Shown piece by piece: positions 1-11,884 of a stretch of DNA of 64,000 nt. Both the position numbers and the translations under genes were made by a program. The stretch covers positions 6,399,501 through 6,463,500 of the forward strand of contig NC_079373.1 of NCBI RefSeq assembly GCF_021018895.1, read 5' to 3'. Source of the stretch: Seriola aureovittata. Taxonomy: Eukaryota > Chordata > Actinopteri > Carangiformes > Carangidae. How positions within the stretch are numbered: position 1 is the stretch's first letter; every line of letters starts with the position of its first letter. The notes below the pieces were generated by a model that saw only the letters and a list, made by a program, of their open reading frames with translations, was not told the DNA's origin and searched no databases.

Positions 1-419
1 GCTTGAAACAAAATGGCACGTACAAAGTGTCATCTGACAGAATCAGGAGGCACAACTATTAATAGCTCTTCTGAATGGCTACACTCAAAGGCAGGGCTAA
101 AAGCCTGCCGTCATAGAGAGGGGCAAGATGCAATAATTGTACAAATGGGGATACTGTAGACTTTCAGACAATCTCTCCTCAAAGGCATTCATGGTGTTGC
201 ACTTATTTTTATGCATGAAAAGTGAAGCACTTGTAGGAAAAATGAAGAAAAGAAAAAAGCATGTGAGAGAAGTTCAGCCTATTTTCTCACAGTTGAACAC
301 CTGGCCAGTTGCTGTGTGAAGTGGGCGTACTTGTTGGATTGTCATTTCAGACAGGTGGGAGACCAGCCCCGCCCAATTCTGACATTGGAAAGGTGTGGGG
401 AGTTATGGTTGTATACGCT

Positions 420-918
420 ATTAGACCATCTAACCATAGATGGATGAAGCCTCTGTGACTTCACCCATAGGTTTCTGAGGAGCGGTTTTAAAGCTCACAG
501 TGGGCTGTTCTGTTGTCATCATCTTGGCAGTGCCCCCCTAACTCAATCCCAAAATTAGGTGGGGCGCTTGTGGAGCTTAGACGTCGGTGAATGCCGGTTT
601 GTGGCAAGCATACGCTCACCCTCCTGTCACCCAATGTTGCCACGCTGCCAATTATGCAGAACTTTAAGCCTTAATATAATTTCAACGAGTGAGTTATGTA
701 AATATTCTCCCCCTGTATCATTGTCATTAAGGGAGAAATTTGCTATAGAGGCCAAAACAGTTTTTCTGTACCAGGTTGAAAACATGTTTATTTCTGCTTT
801 AAAGTTGGGCATTTTAACATGGGAGTCTGCTGTATGGAGATTGACTCACTTTTGGAGCCAGCCTCAAGTGGCCATTCGAGGAACTGCTGCGGTACTTTGG
901 TGTTGGCCTCATTTTTCA
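420..918 (+). repeat. Dispersed teleost repeat (class not assigned)
   Basis: The stretch matches, from memory, a very common fish interspersed repeat. Landmarks are the GTGACTTCACCCATAGG start region, CATCTTGGCAGTG, CTTTAAGCCTTAATATAA, AACGAGTGAGTTATGTAA, TTAAGGGAGAAATTTGCTA, AAACATGTTTATTTCTGC, and the end GGCCATTCGAGGAACTGC. It explains the longish chance frame 559-1071. The exact ends are uncertain and no terminal repeats are clear. Confidence 0.55.
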
Positions 919-3900
919 ATATATTCATTTGAATATATAACATTCATGTTGGTTCGTAATCTTAGACTTATTCTTTCAGACATATACGTAGATATAATGT
1001 TTTCATCGATTACTCTTCAGTTGTTCTCCTCAGACCTCAGAGTTTTTCCCAGCTGTTCTGCTCCAGACTGAACAAACAAGAAACTAAAGTTGAATTAATT
1101 GTGCACCTCCAATCTCTTCAAAGTACCACTATAGAAATTGTACTCAAATTCAGGCAAAAGGCACGCAAACATAATTTCCTTTTGTTGATATATTATTTTT
1201 AATTCACTGTGAATTTTTCATTTCCTCTTTGGAAGTGTCAATACACATTTTCCGTAGGACCTGGTGCCAGTCCACTCGGCACACTGCAGCAGAGTTTCAG
1301 CTTGCTGTTTGGGTTAGTGGTGGGGGCAGATGATGACAGTTGGGTGCATTACACTGTGGGATGACTTTGGAAAAAGAATGACAAAAAGTGACAAGGCGAC
1401 AGCGGACTATAATATGTGTCCTCTGCAAATGTTTCACTCTGAGGCAATCACTGTGTTTGTGACCTATAATTGCAGCGCCTGTCGTTGGTCAAGCATTGCC
1501 ATTTTGAAACTGCCAGAAAACCCCCGGAAAGTCTCCATAGTGTCATCGAATCCCAGTCAGAGAAGATATTGCATCTGATGGATAAAGGTAGGAGGTAGAT
1601 TGAGAAGAACAATTTCACACATATCCCAGACCAAAACAACAAATGTTGGATGCGATCCAAACACATTATGCACTGAAGAGAGACCAGTTGGAATGAACAA
1701 CAATATACTCGTGGAGGATTTAGAAGGCGACAGAGTAAATGTTTGACAGTTAGACTCCATTGACGTGAAGCAGGATCCCACACAGTATCGATGCTGATAG
1801 TGCAGGAAAGCCTACAGGTGCATGATGGAAACAGTCAAATCTCTGTAGGGTGATCTGATCATCAGTCAAAGAATCACAGTGTCATTTTAAGTTAGTGTGT
1901 ATGTCCCCAAGGTTAGCGCTGACTTTGTCAACAATGCCTCAAGACAACAAGACCACATCAATTGCGACATTTTTCATTAAAGAAAGTAATGCAACAAGAA
2001 GCAGCAGCCACAATCAGCTGTTGGATGAGGAGCTGCAGGCCACAGGCTGCACACCTCCAACCTCTCAGCAAGGTAACCAACTCCTGTTACCGGTTTCCTG
2101 AGCCCTGCCTTTTGTGTGGACAACTGTTCGCGCTGTGCACTGCGTGAGATTTGGTCACGTTGCAATTATTTTGACTCACTTTTTTAGTTAAACAACATGA
2201 GATTGTTATTGTCCTGTAAAAACAATACACCTGTCGCCCCTCTGTTGTATTTCATGACAAAGTGGCTGCTCAAGGGCTTTTTTATTAAACTGCACTTGCT
2301 GTTACCATGGTAACCACAGGTGTCGCCAAATTAACTGGTTCTTAAATCTTAAAGATTACAACTTAAAACAGGATTATAACAGCCACTGTTTCTCTGTAGT
2401 TAGCTGATGACAGGTTTTGATCTGATGAAAATTGGTGCAGCTTGATAGTTCAATTCGGAGTCACCAAAACCAAAAAATTCAAATCCTTTAAAGAGCGGCG
2501 CCAGAGAACAGATTGGTAATTTGTGAAGGTTGTGGATGAAGGGCAATTTTTTACAATGTGGAATTGTGTAAAAGCAGAGAGGCTGGAAATAAACTAATGA
2601 AGAAGAACTCACCAGCAGAATAGTGAGGGTGAAATGTGCGAGGTTTGGTCCTAAACTAGTCAAGCGTTAATTAACCCCAAACGAGGTGATATAAAACAAA
2701 ATGTCTTCTGATGGAAAATGTATTCCTCTAAATTGTGATTTTTAGCTTTTGATAGAAGTGTACAGGTTGGCTACAGAGTGCTCAAGTTTTATTTTTTTAG
2801 TGACTGATCTGCAGAAGGGTACACTGATGCTGAAAGTACAGTAAGTTACGAACGCTGTAAATATGCGCCAATGGCACGTCAGTGGTTCACGGTGTGTTAT
2901 GACATTTCTGGTACATTTTGTACTTTGAGTTGATGCGAGTCTTGGTTCATTCTGTCAGCCAAGCTCTCTGTCTGTTCACCTCCTGTCTCTGTGTTGTCTC
3001 TATTTCAGAGACAAGAAATATGTGCGGGGAGGATGGGCCACATGCTTCCGTGAAAAAAATAAATTATAAAGCCAGAACACCTAGATTAACGGCGGTGTCA
3101 TCCCTGCAAGGTCGGGTTTCAATGTTAGTTTATAATCTTCTGAACTCACTGTCACAGCCCTTTGCTACAGAGTGCACAAATAATGCATTAAGAGAATGAG
3201 ACGGGCTGTGTCTACAGGGACGGTGGACATGAGTGATATTAATGGAAACCATTACAGAAATCTTACATAAAAACACTTTGGATGGGCAGTTGCAACTGGC
3301 ACCGAGTGGGCCAGGCGTTGGGCACAAGCAGTTTTGTCTGTTGGGAAGAGAGGGGGTGAATGAGCACAACAAATTCTTGTGCCACATTAAATGTCGCCTC
3401 ACGGCTTTGCCAGGGTGACCTCTGTGGCCAATTATAGGGGAGGCTAATGCTTTGGCTGACATATCTATTTGAATGGATGAGATGTTTTTCGCATTCGCTG
3501 ACACAGGAGATCACACGCCTATTATCATCACAATGGCCATATACACAAGCTTATGTAAATGCCTCCTCACGCAGTACTGACTGTCAGGCCCGCCGCATAT
3601 TAGCTTTATGATTGGAAGAATGGCGAGTGTGGAGAGAATAGGAGGGATAAATTCAGGGCTGCCTGGATATCACTGCCTGGGCTGTGAAGGCTACGCACCC
3701 AAAGATAACAAAGGCTTTTTTTCAGTTGTGTGTAATAATATTTAATTAGTTCGTTTGAACTTCTTTTGAGGCTGCATTGAGGTGCTAAGGGCATTATAGC
3801 TCTAACGGAGTCTGATAACTGAGACATCACTGTATTTGACACTTATGACCAGAGCATCAAGAGATAGTAAGACACTGAACTGATGAAGAACCACTGTAGT

Positions 3901-5347
3901 GCTAATGTAATCAATTTTACCTTGATCAAATCAATACCCAAAGTCCAAACGGCTAAATTCGAACATATTCCCAATGTCATATGAGAAGCGGGGGATCTCC
4001 CTGTCTGTTCCACGTGTCCTCCAGGCTCGCCCATGCACTCTCACCACACTGACAGCACCTTGTGGACTGAAGTAGGGCAAGTACATAGGCCTGAGGCACA
4101 TAAAGAAATGGAAAAAAGCAGCCTGGCTGCATATCGGACCGGGCAAATAATACAGCTGGTCTGACCGACTCCCACGGGAAACGGCCCTTAATGAGGCCCC
4201 TTCATGTTCATCTCCACCAGCACCTGAAGAAAAGGCTCCTGTGGGGTTTCGGAGGCGCCGGCAGAGATTTTATCTGTAGGGCCATTCTGTGACTCCATTT
4301 GTGTTGGCTGGCGATATCCTCTGCCGCCTGCTTCATTGTTTCTCTGGATGAAGTGCACTTCCTCATCAGGCCCCAATTAGCTGCATGCGTGGTGAAGGAC
4401 TAGATAGTCAGGAATTTATGTGCGTGTGCAAGCACAAGCCTGGGCAGAGTGTGTGCGCGACTCGGAAGTGTGTGTGTCAGCATGACTGCGTGGTTGCGCT
4501 GCGTGTGTGTGTTTGTATTGAGGCTGTGTGCTGCTGTCAGTAGTCATCCCATCTGGGAGAAAAGTCAACTGATTTGCCTCCTGCTCTCCTCTGTTTGATC
4601 CCACTGCTTGCTCAGCCGTGAGCTTGTTTGGTAACCTTTGACATGCAGATGATAGGCCCGTATTGATGAGCACGCACGCATGACAGGTGTTTACAGAGTT
4701 TGAATGTAAACATAGCACCCACACACACACTCAGAAAAAGTGATGTATATCTATATAATTATGTACAGAAGTCCACATCCCTCATTTGAGTGTTATTTTT
4801 GCCTGGTTTATGCTGAAAGCCGGGGCCTGTGTCCTGCATCTGTGGAGAGCAGAGCTCAGCCACCACCCTGATTAGGGTACAGTCCAAGAGCCTGTGGAGA
4901 GAGTGGGAGGTGTGTGTGTGCCCGTGGAGGGATGTAAAAAAAAAACCTACTGCTGCATTTGCACATCCATAAGTGAGGCATCCGTCTGTCTCCCTCTTCC
5001 TGCATGCCTCTAAAGAACCTTCCATATCCAAAGTCCAGTCATATTTGCCACTTTTCATTCTGTCAAGTGGCACCCCCTCTTTTTTTAATGACCCTCACAC
5101 TGCGTCTCAGCTTCTTTGAAAAGTTCAATCTGGCTCCCCTCACGCTGGTCCCCGGCTGTGATAATTGAAGCTCCTCATCTTCGGAGATGAGGCTAATTTG
5201 CTGCCTTTGTGCTGTTTTGTTCACTTCTCTTTTCAGGACATTATTCGCTCCACCTGCCAAACTTAAGGACTCCTTGATGTTCCACAGCCCTCGCTGCCCT
5301 TCATCTGGACAGCTCTGACAGTGACGTCCCACCACGACTGTCACCTA
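919..5347. other. Intergenic, no gene seen
   Basis: No recognisable protein, RNA gene or intact transposon. The segment about 4150-4390 is less AT-rich and lacks simple repeats; its mixed composition and CCAATTAGCTGCATGC end make it a candidate conserved non-coding element. This can only be tested by alignment. Confidence 0.5.
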
Positions 5348-5361
5348 CTGCCCTCTGCTGG
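5348..5361 (-). promoter_or_regulatory. CTCF-type motif, minus orientation
   Basis: The reverse complement reads CCAGCAGAGGGCAG, again a full match to the CTCF core CCASYAGRKGGCRS. It lies about 11 kb upstream of the hmg20a promoter and points the opposite way to the motif at 17181. Some fish repeats also carry this core, so a repeat origin is possible. Confidence 0.5.
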
Positions 5362-5984
5362 CAACATTGGGTTTTGCGGTCACTTTGCAACAACACCAGT
5401 ATGCAAGAGTCTTGATAAGCAAAGGGAGATCAGATGTAATGGTTGATTAAACAGTAATAGTTTGGCTTTCTCGCGGTTGTATACTTTAAAGTCACTATCT
5501 CGTACATTTGTCCTGACTGACTGGCAGATTCTCAAGGGGCCAACAGCCTTGTGACAGACAAGGTGTCAGTCTCGCACAGTGTGGTGTGGCTTTATATCCT
5601 GGATTGGCGCATTCCTCTTCAAATCGTCATACTCAGCAGTTGTAAGCTGTGGTGCATGAGGAGACATACACGCTTACTAAAGTACAAGTTTTTCACCACT
5701 AAAAATTCTCTGTGGATTTGTGTCACTTTGAGATCTAACTTTAGAAGAGCATGTAGTAACAAAAGAAAATACACTCGTGTGAATACTACATTGTGCAGAT
5801 GGTTCACTCCAAGTCCACTGCAATAATTTGAGGATGACTGGCTTAAAATAGCTCCTACCATTTTGGATTTGGCTACAGTCAGTGAAGGGGAGGATATGCT
5901 GCAGCTGGCAAAAAGGTTTCTGACAGTGACTATTGAGCCTCCCCGGATATATGTGTGCACACATACACACTTATATGCAAAGGC

Positions 5985-5985
<1 letters not shown>

Positions 5986-6018
<33 letters not shown>
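5986..6018. repeat. (CA)n microsatellite
   Basis: About 16 perfect AC dinucleotides, with degenerate CACA sequence on both sides. It makes a chance minus-strand frame (5619-6335) look long. Confidence 0.95.
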
Positions 6019-6023
<5 letters not shown>

Positions 6024-6399
6024 ACTCCTCACAAGTTGGCAGGCCTGCCCACAGAGCTGGCCAGGGAATGAAGGCCAGAGAATGACTTTGCTTCTCTGTG
6101 TCAGCAGCAGCCCCCCAGCACAGAGGCAGGGGCTAAAGGAGGGACTGCTACTGTCCTTTGCTTGAGTGCTACTAATATGAACAGGAAGCCCAGATAAAGG
6201 GCTCTCTTTCATGCTGTACCCACAGCCATAATGAGGCCTGGCATCTGATGGATTACCCAGACTTATTTTGCGAAAGGCTGCCTCATTTTTCCAGTCGGCG
6301 TCCGCTACCCTCAGCTCTCCCAGTTGCTTGAACAAAGACCAGTCCTTTTTAGCGCCTTAACGCTTCCATTGCACAGCCGTCACGTGACTGCGACAGCGC

Positions 6400-9300
6400 T
6401 CAGTGATGACACTGAACATAGTCAGTCTTCCTGGAAAAAGGAGACATGTTACTGAGGTAAGCTAAAGGTGCAGCTACTATAGCATTTATCATTAGAAGCC
6501 TTCATGATATAAATTTAAAGTTGATTAATTTGTTGGTATACAAAAACTGGTGAGTTTACACCATGATTGGTTGGGTTTTTTTTCTGTTTGTTGGGAGCCA
6601 TTACCATTGACAAAAGATCTTTTCTTTTTTTTAACCCTCTTTATTCAGTTGAGCTGTTCTGAAGATGGACTTTTTGTTATTTGCCCTCTATGGCCTTCTC
6701 TCCTGACCTGAACAATACGATCATATGAAAGTTACTTAAACCTATTGTTTGGACACTTGGGTGCAAACTTGTTATCGAGTATTTGCTTGTTTACACCTCC
6801 AGAAGTTGTAGAGAAACATTATCATTCATCTGGAGTAGTATTTCTAGGAACCAGGCAAATTTAAGTTCAATATTCATTCTTCTTCTACCAACTCTCCACT
6901 GGCCTCTACTAACTCACTTAGATGCTAAATGCTGCACTGTGTTCACCAGCTATAATCACTGACTGTCTGTCTGTCGTATAGTGCTGGGCAGGGAGTGTAC
7001 AAAGGTTTTATCTGGGTTTTTTCACGATGAGGAGCATATTTGGGTGATTAATTCTCAGTAGGTTCATCACTACAAGCAACCGCTGTTTTACATAGTGTTC
7101 TCCTCGTTTGGACATCATCATTTGATATGTTGTTATAATAGAAATATCGCTTATAGCAGCTTTAAACAGGTTTAATGAATGAATTAAAGAAATGTGGCTC
7201 CACTATTGGTGTGAGCTATACATTAGCCATCTGTTGTTCTACCCATGAAAAAACCATCACTTCTGTCGAGCTTTTGCCTCACTGACTAATCTGAAGACAC
7301 ACGTCTTCCAGTGTCTGCTCAGGTTTAAACAAAAGTACTTTGTGTGCGTGCAAAGCCGCTTACTCACAGGAAGTAATGTCATGTGTAGGTACATGGTAGA
7401 AAAAAAAGAGCACTTTGAGTGTGAATCAGCATCATTAATAATCTATTTAAAAAGAGGCTTTTAAAAAGAAACAGTTGTTTAAGATCCACTCAGTAGTAAC
7501 CACAAAGAGACGATTTGATCCACAGCGAGCCTGTAAAGGACTGCTCACCTCTGAGAGTCTTCTCTCATCGGCAGGAAGTGAAACACCAAGGACAGACTGG
7601 CTGGGTCCGTGGACTGCTTTTTTTTTTTTTTTTGCAACTACGTCTGTTCTGTGTGTGTTTGTGTGTGGACGTGTCTTTTTTCATTTGTGCGCGCGTGTGG
7701 GCTATTTAAGTCGACTCTGTGTTCTCTCCCTGGTGCTCGCTGGGCCTCAGCCAAAGCCAGAGCTCTGTAACGGGAGATAAGGCTCGCCTGTTACCACGAC
7801 AGGAGGAAATGGAGCTTGGCTCTTTGGAGAAGGCCACTCACAACTGTATTTTCATCATTTTGGAGGAGAGCATGACCACGCTCAACTCGTGTGCGCTCAT
7901 CAGTGAAGTGTCGTGTCTGCACCGAGAGAGCTGCGGCTTGTTTAGAGAGCTCTCCCTATAGGCACAAACAAAAAGAAAAAAAAAAAGAGGGGCTACCTTT
8001 TAATTGCGAGGGTAATTTATCGCCTGACTTGCTAATTAAATTGCATCTTCAACCGCCCTGCTAACACCATGACTGCACAAAGCCAGCATCTGAGCGAGGC
8101 ATGGAGTGGAAGACTTTGCCGTAGGCGAGAGGAGACAGGGGGAAAGAGAGGAGAGGGGATGAAGGGAAGAGGGGCTGACGAAGAGACAGAGGCAAGCCTA
8201 GTGGCGAGGTCAAAGGGATGGAGAGGGAAAAGAGAAAGAGATGTAAGGGGTACCAGAACACATGCCCTGCTGCATAACGTCATTGATCCCCCTGCTGTAA
8301 TGCCACAAGTTACAGAAGTGGAGGGTGTTCACATGCACATGTAAGCTCCAATTAGTTTAGCAAGGCTGAAGAAAAGCCGCACCAATGGGACAAGCTTGAA
8401 GTCACGTTCCTTTAAAGGGAAACTGTGGCCCACTGAAACTGGCTTCACATACTGTACACGCTTGTGTGTAGACATAGAGTCCATGGTGTGTGTGTGTTGG
8501 CTGAACATCAAACACTGTCACATGAACGGCTCGGTTGTTGTGTGACGAGGACAGGCAGCGGAAAGAAATGTCATGCTGTCCCACGTCCATCATGTACATT
8601 AAAGGACATGATGGACAAGTATAACTATTCCCTGAAGTCACAATTGCTTTTGCTGCAGGACTAATGTATATAACACTCTGAAGTGCATATGCGTGTATGG
8701 CAAAGCCAATCTGGCCATCACTGTCACCCACGGGGGAGGTTGGGTGAGGACATGCACGGGTTACAGCGCACTTATTTGCGCGGCTGCTTATTGCAGCTGT
8801 GACAATTCCCCTGATGCGATCGAATGCCGTCATACGGAAAAACACTCGGCTGTAACAGTTCAGGTTATGTTGTTATTCAGTCAAAAGCACACACAAATAC
8901 ACACCAGTGCAAAATGCATTATAAATGTAATCGTGTCTTTGATCCAACATGACATCCATGACTGGAATTTGTCACAGCCACAATGAGCAGCTTGTTGCTG
9001 CATACATAAAAAATTTGTTTCTCCAAGAATGTTATGAATTTATTAAACTAAAACTGTTTCACGCTAGTCCATTTCCAAGAGATGCTGCTTGCATAATTAA
9101 GCTGAAATTCAATTATCAAAGGTAACATACTGACTGAATTTTAACAGCAGTGTTCTGTTTCACTTTTGTCCAACTCATACTCCTTTTTCATGAAATTACT
9201 AAAACAGGAGCATAGTGACATGCGTTGTGACAGTTCTGCATTTTGTGTACATTGTGTTTTAGATTTTTTTTTTTTTAAAACACACTCCTGAGCTTTCCTC

Positions 9301-9720
9301 CTCTCATTTGAATTTCTAGTCTTCAAATCGTCTTTTTATTTTTTCCACAGAACGCAACATTATGCAACAAACGAATGTGCTCCTCTGCAGTAAAAACCCA
9401 CCAGGTTTGAATGCACAACAAAGTCGCAATTAACACAATAGCAAGAATGTTTTTGTTTTGACAGTAAGACTGCAGAAATTACCGTGAATCTTTCTGACAA
9501 ATTTACATTGTTGATGACATGTTGGTGTTGGCATCAGACAATCGCCACATCACGACTTGGGGTTTATAGGAGGAGGTTAATCGTGAACGTCCCTGTTATC
9601 ATTTTTAGTTTTTCCTGTTTTTAAATGAAATTCCCGCACTCACACATGCCCTGATTTTTTTTTCTCTAAATGCACTCATGTCTTTGAATGTGGAATTTAA
9701 ATTCATTTCTGTTCTTGAAA
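6400..9720. other. Intergenic, no gene seen
   Basis: AT-rich sequence with a T-run (7618-7633), a purine-rich GGAGAGG tract (8100-8250) and a block around 7985-8080 containing TTGCTAATTAAATTGCATC that looks like constrained non-coding DNA. Several small frames cross it but none resembles a protein I know. Confidence 0.5.
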
Positions 9721-10330
9721 AGATACTGTACATACAGACCCATACAGAAATGTAATTCATGACATATATGTCCCTATATCAAGAGTGCTGTTGCCATATA
9801 TGTCACCTATATTATTATCACATATATACTGTAGATCCTGTGGCTGTATGAATAGAATATATTTTTAACGTATATGAAATAGTCAAATTTGTATATGTAC
9901 ATATATTAAAATTATCTATATGATGAATTTTTACACAGTATAATATGTTGCGACCATACAGAATATGTTAACAATATATATTCAAGTTTCCTAAAACAAC
10001 ATACTCAAAAATTCTATATGCTTACTCTATATTTTTTTTTATTAATTTCTCATTAATTTTGAACATGTCAATCTTACCATTCTGGGAAAGTGGTCTCAGC
10101 CCTTTGCGTCCCACTGTATATAATCAACAAATATTGACAGGTTTTGGGCTGGATACATATGTCTGCAATATAAGCATTTGTGTTTGACATCCAGTATATG
10201 TCAGTATATGAAATTATTCCAACTTGTAATAGGTTTCATATTTAATGTGCTTTTATTTTACATGTACATATATGTCATATATGGAAATTCAATATATGTA
10301 TATATATATATATATATATACATACATTTG
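9720..10330. repeat. AT-rich zone with recurrent TATATG/CATATA motifs
   Basis: Dense TATATG, CATATA and ATATGAAAT words on both strands, including the palindrome GACATATATGTC near 9763 and a (TA)n run at 10299-10320. Possibly a decayed MITE or a palindromic satellite-like repeat. No clear ends were found. Confidence 0.45.
10299..10320. repeat. (TA)n microsatellite
   Basis: Eleven consecutive TA dinucleotides at the right edge of the AT-rich zone. Confidence 0.9.
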
Positions 10331-11541
10331 CACATGGGCAAGTGAAGAGTAGGCCTATTGTATTCTTTTGTACATTAAAGTTGTTTTTTTTTTCTAACCC
10401 GGTGTAAAGTGTTAAATTAAACGCCACATAAACCCTCTGAAGAAGGTTCATGACCATCCTCCACAAAGTCAATACAGTATGCGTGAGAATAGAGCGCATT
10501 CATCAGCGCTCATTGCTATCAGCCTGTGGTTCATTCAGTAAGATTTTCTTACTTATTGATTTTCTTGTGTCCATTATCAGGCAGCGCAAATGATAAACGT
10601 GACATGGTTGGAGAGAGGCCCTGTCATTGTGTATGAATTTAGATAAGACATTTAAAGCTTACTGCAGAAGCATCATACATCAAGTTATTATCCATTGTCA
10701 CCTCCCCTCCCCTCTTCAGCCCTTTACAAAGGGCATTCTAGTCGCTTTTGAGCCATCACTTCAAATATGGGTTGACTCACATTAAAGGTCTTATCAGGTT
10801 TATTTAATCTGCCTCTATTGTGTGCTTTTGTGAAATATGTGCTCCAAAAATACAAATGTCTTAAAATCTATTTAGTGACTGAACATATAAAGTATAAAGT
10901 AATGTAATCAGCGGAGATGTAAGATAATTCACCATCTCTCATTGTTAGATTTATAGACCTTTCTTCCCTCACATCTCTTCAGTTATATCTCCTTTATTTT
11001 GAAAAAATGCGTTACATATTCTCTATTCTTGGCATTGCCACTGGATTCTTAGAGGCCTCTCCTGTTCTTTCTTAAAACTGTTGTATAAGTGTAGCCAAAC
11101 TCTTCTTGTTTAGCATCTTGTTGAACTTATGCACTTGTTTCGAATGCTAATTTTATTCCATTTGTGATTAGCAGGGCGTCTTTCTTTACTGAGGATTTAA
11201 ATTGAGTATTGTTGCATCCATGCTCTCACTAAGAGAGCTGCCAAACATAATGGTACACAACACAGGGCAGTGAATCAAAATTTACATTTCAATCAGTAAC
11301 ATCATCATAACATTAAAGGTTAAATAACAGCAGGTAAGTGTAGAGCCACAACGAAGGAATGAAAGCGAGTGATGCACATTGGTATGCGATGTGCATCTGG
11401 GAGGAAAGTGAAGGGTTCATAAGCAGGGGTTTCTGCAGGATTCACACAGGCTCCTCCAGGAGCAGCTGAAAGGCCTTGATGTGGACAACAAAGTGAGAGA
11501 TCTGGAGGAGACAGACCTGTTATTCAAAATCGTAATTTTAA

Positions 11542-11880
11542 CAAAATAGTACAGCATTTTGAGAAATATGCTTATTTGTTTTGCGGCCAGAGATTTAAAT
11601 TGGTTTGTTTGTGTGTGAAAGTGCAGAGATGGAGTTAGGAAGCAATTAGCATAGCTTAGCAAAATGGCTGAAAATAGGGGGAGACAGCTAGCCTGGCTCT
11701 CTGCAGAGTTTTAAAAAAAAACAAAAAAAAACAATGTGCCTACCAACAACTCTAAAGCTCACTTATTAACATGAATCTATTTGATGCATACATAAGCTGT
11801 AATGTAAAAAAATAAATAAAATTGTGGTTGTAGATGGAGTTACTGTATATGCTTATTTCCCAAAACGCTGAACTGATCCT
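11542..11880 (+). mobile_element. TTAA-type MITE, copy 1
   Basis: Terminal inverted repeats. The left end has CAGCATTTTGAGAAATATGC and the right end, read on the other strand, has CAGCGTTTTGGGAAATAAGC. TTAA sits at the left edge (11538-11541) and a decayed TATAA at the right. The interior carries the familiar fish-repeat words TTAGCATAGCTTAGCA, GACAGCTAGCCTGGCTCT and CTCTAAAGCTCACTTATTAA. No transposase is present. It is the same family as the copy at 46046, in opposite orientation. Confidence 0.7.
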
Positions 11881-11884
11881 ATAA

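Noticed and set aside
559..1071. 170-codon plus-strand open frame
   Set aside because: It lies largely on a dispersed fish repeat, and its translation shows no domain, codon bias or exon signals.
5619..6335. 238-codon minus-strand open frame, the longest in the window
   Set aside because: It runs through the CA microsatellite (poly Val-Cys) and has no recognisable domain or splice context.
8069..8344. Arg/Glu/Gly-rich frame
   Set aside because: Product of a purine-rich tract; no family match or exon boundary.
8402..8845. 147-codon minus-strand open frame
   Set aside because: No similarity to any family I know, no signal or domain pattern, and it is overlapped by frames on the other strand.
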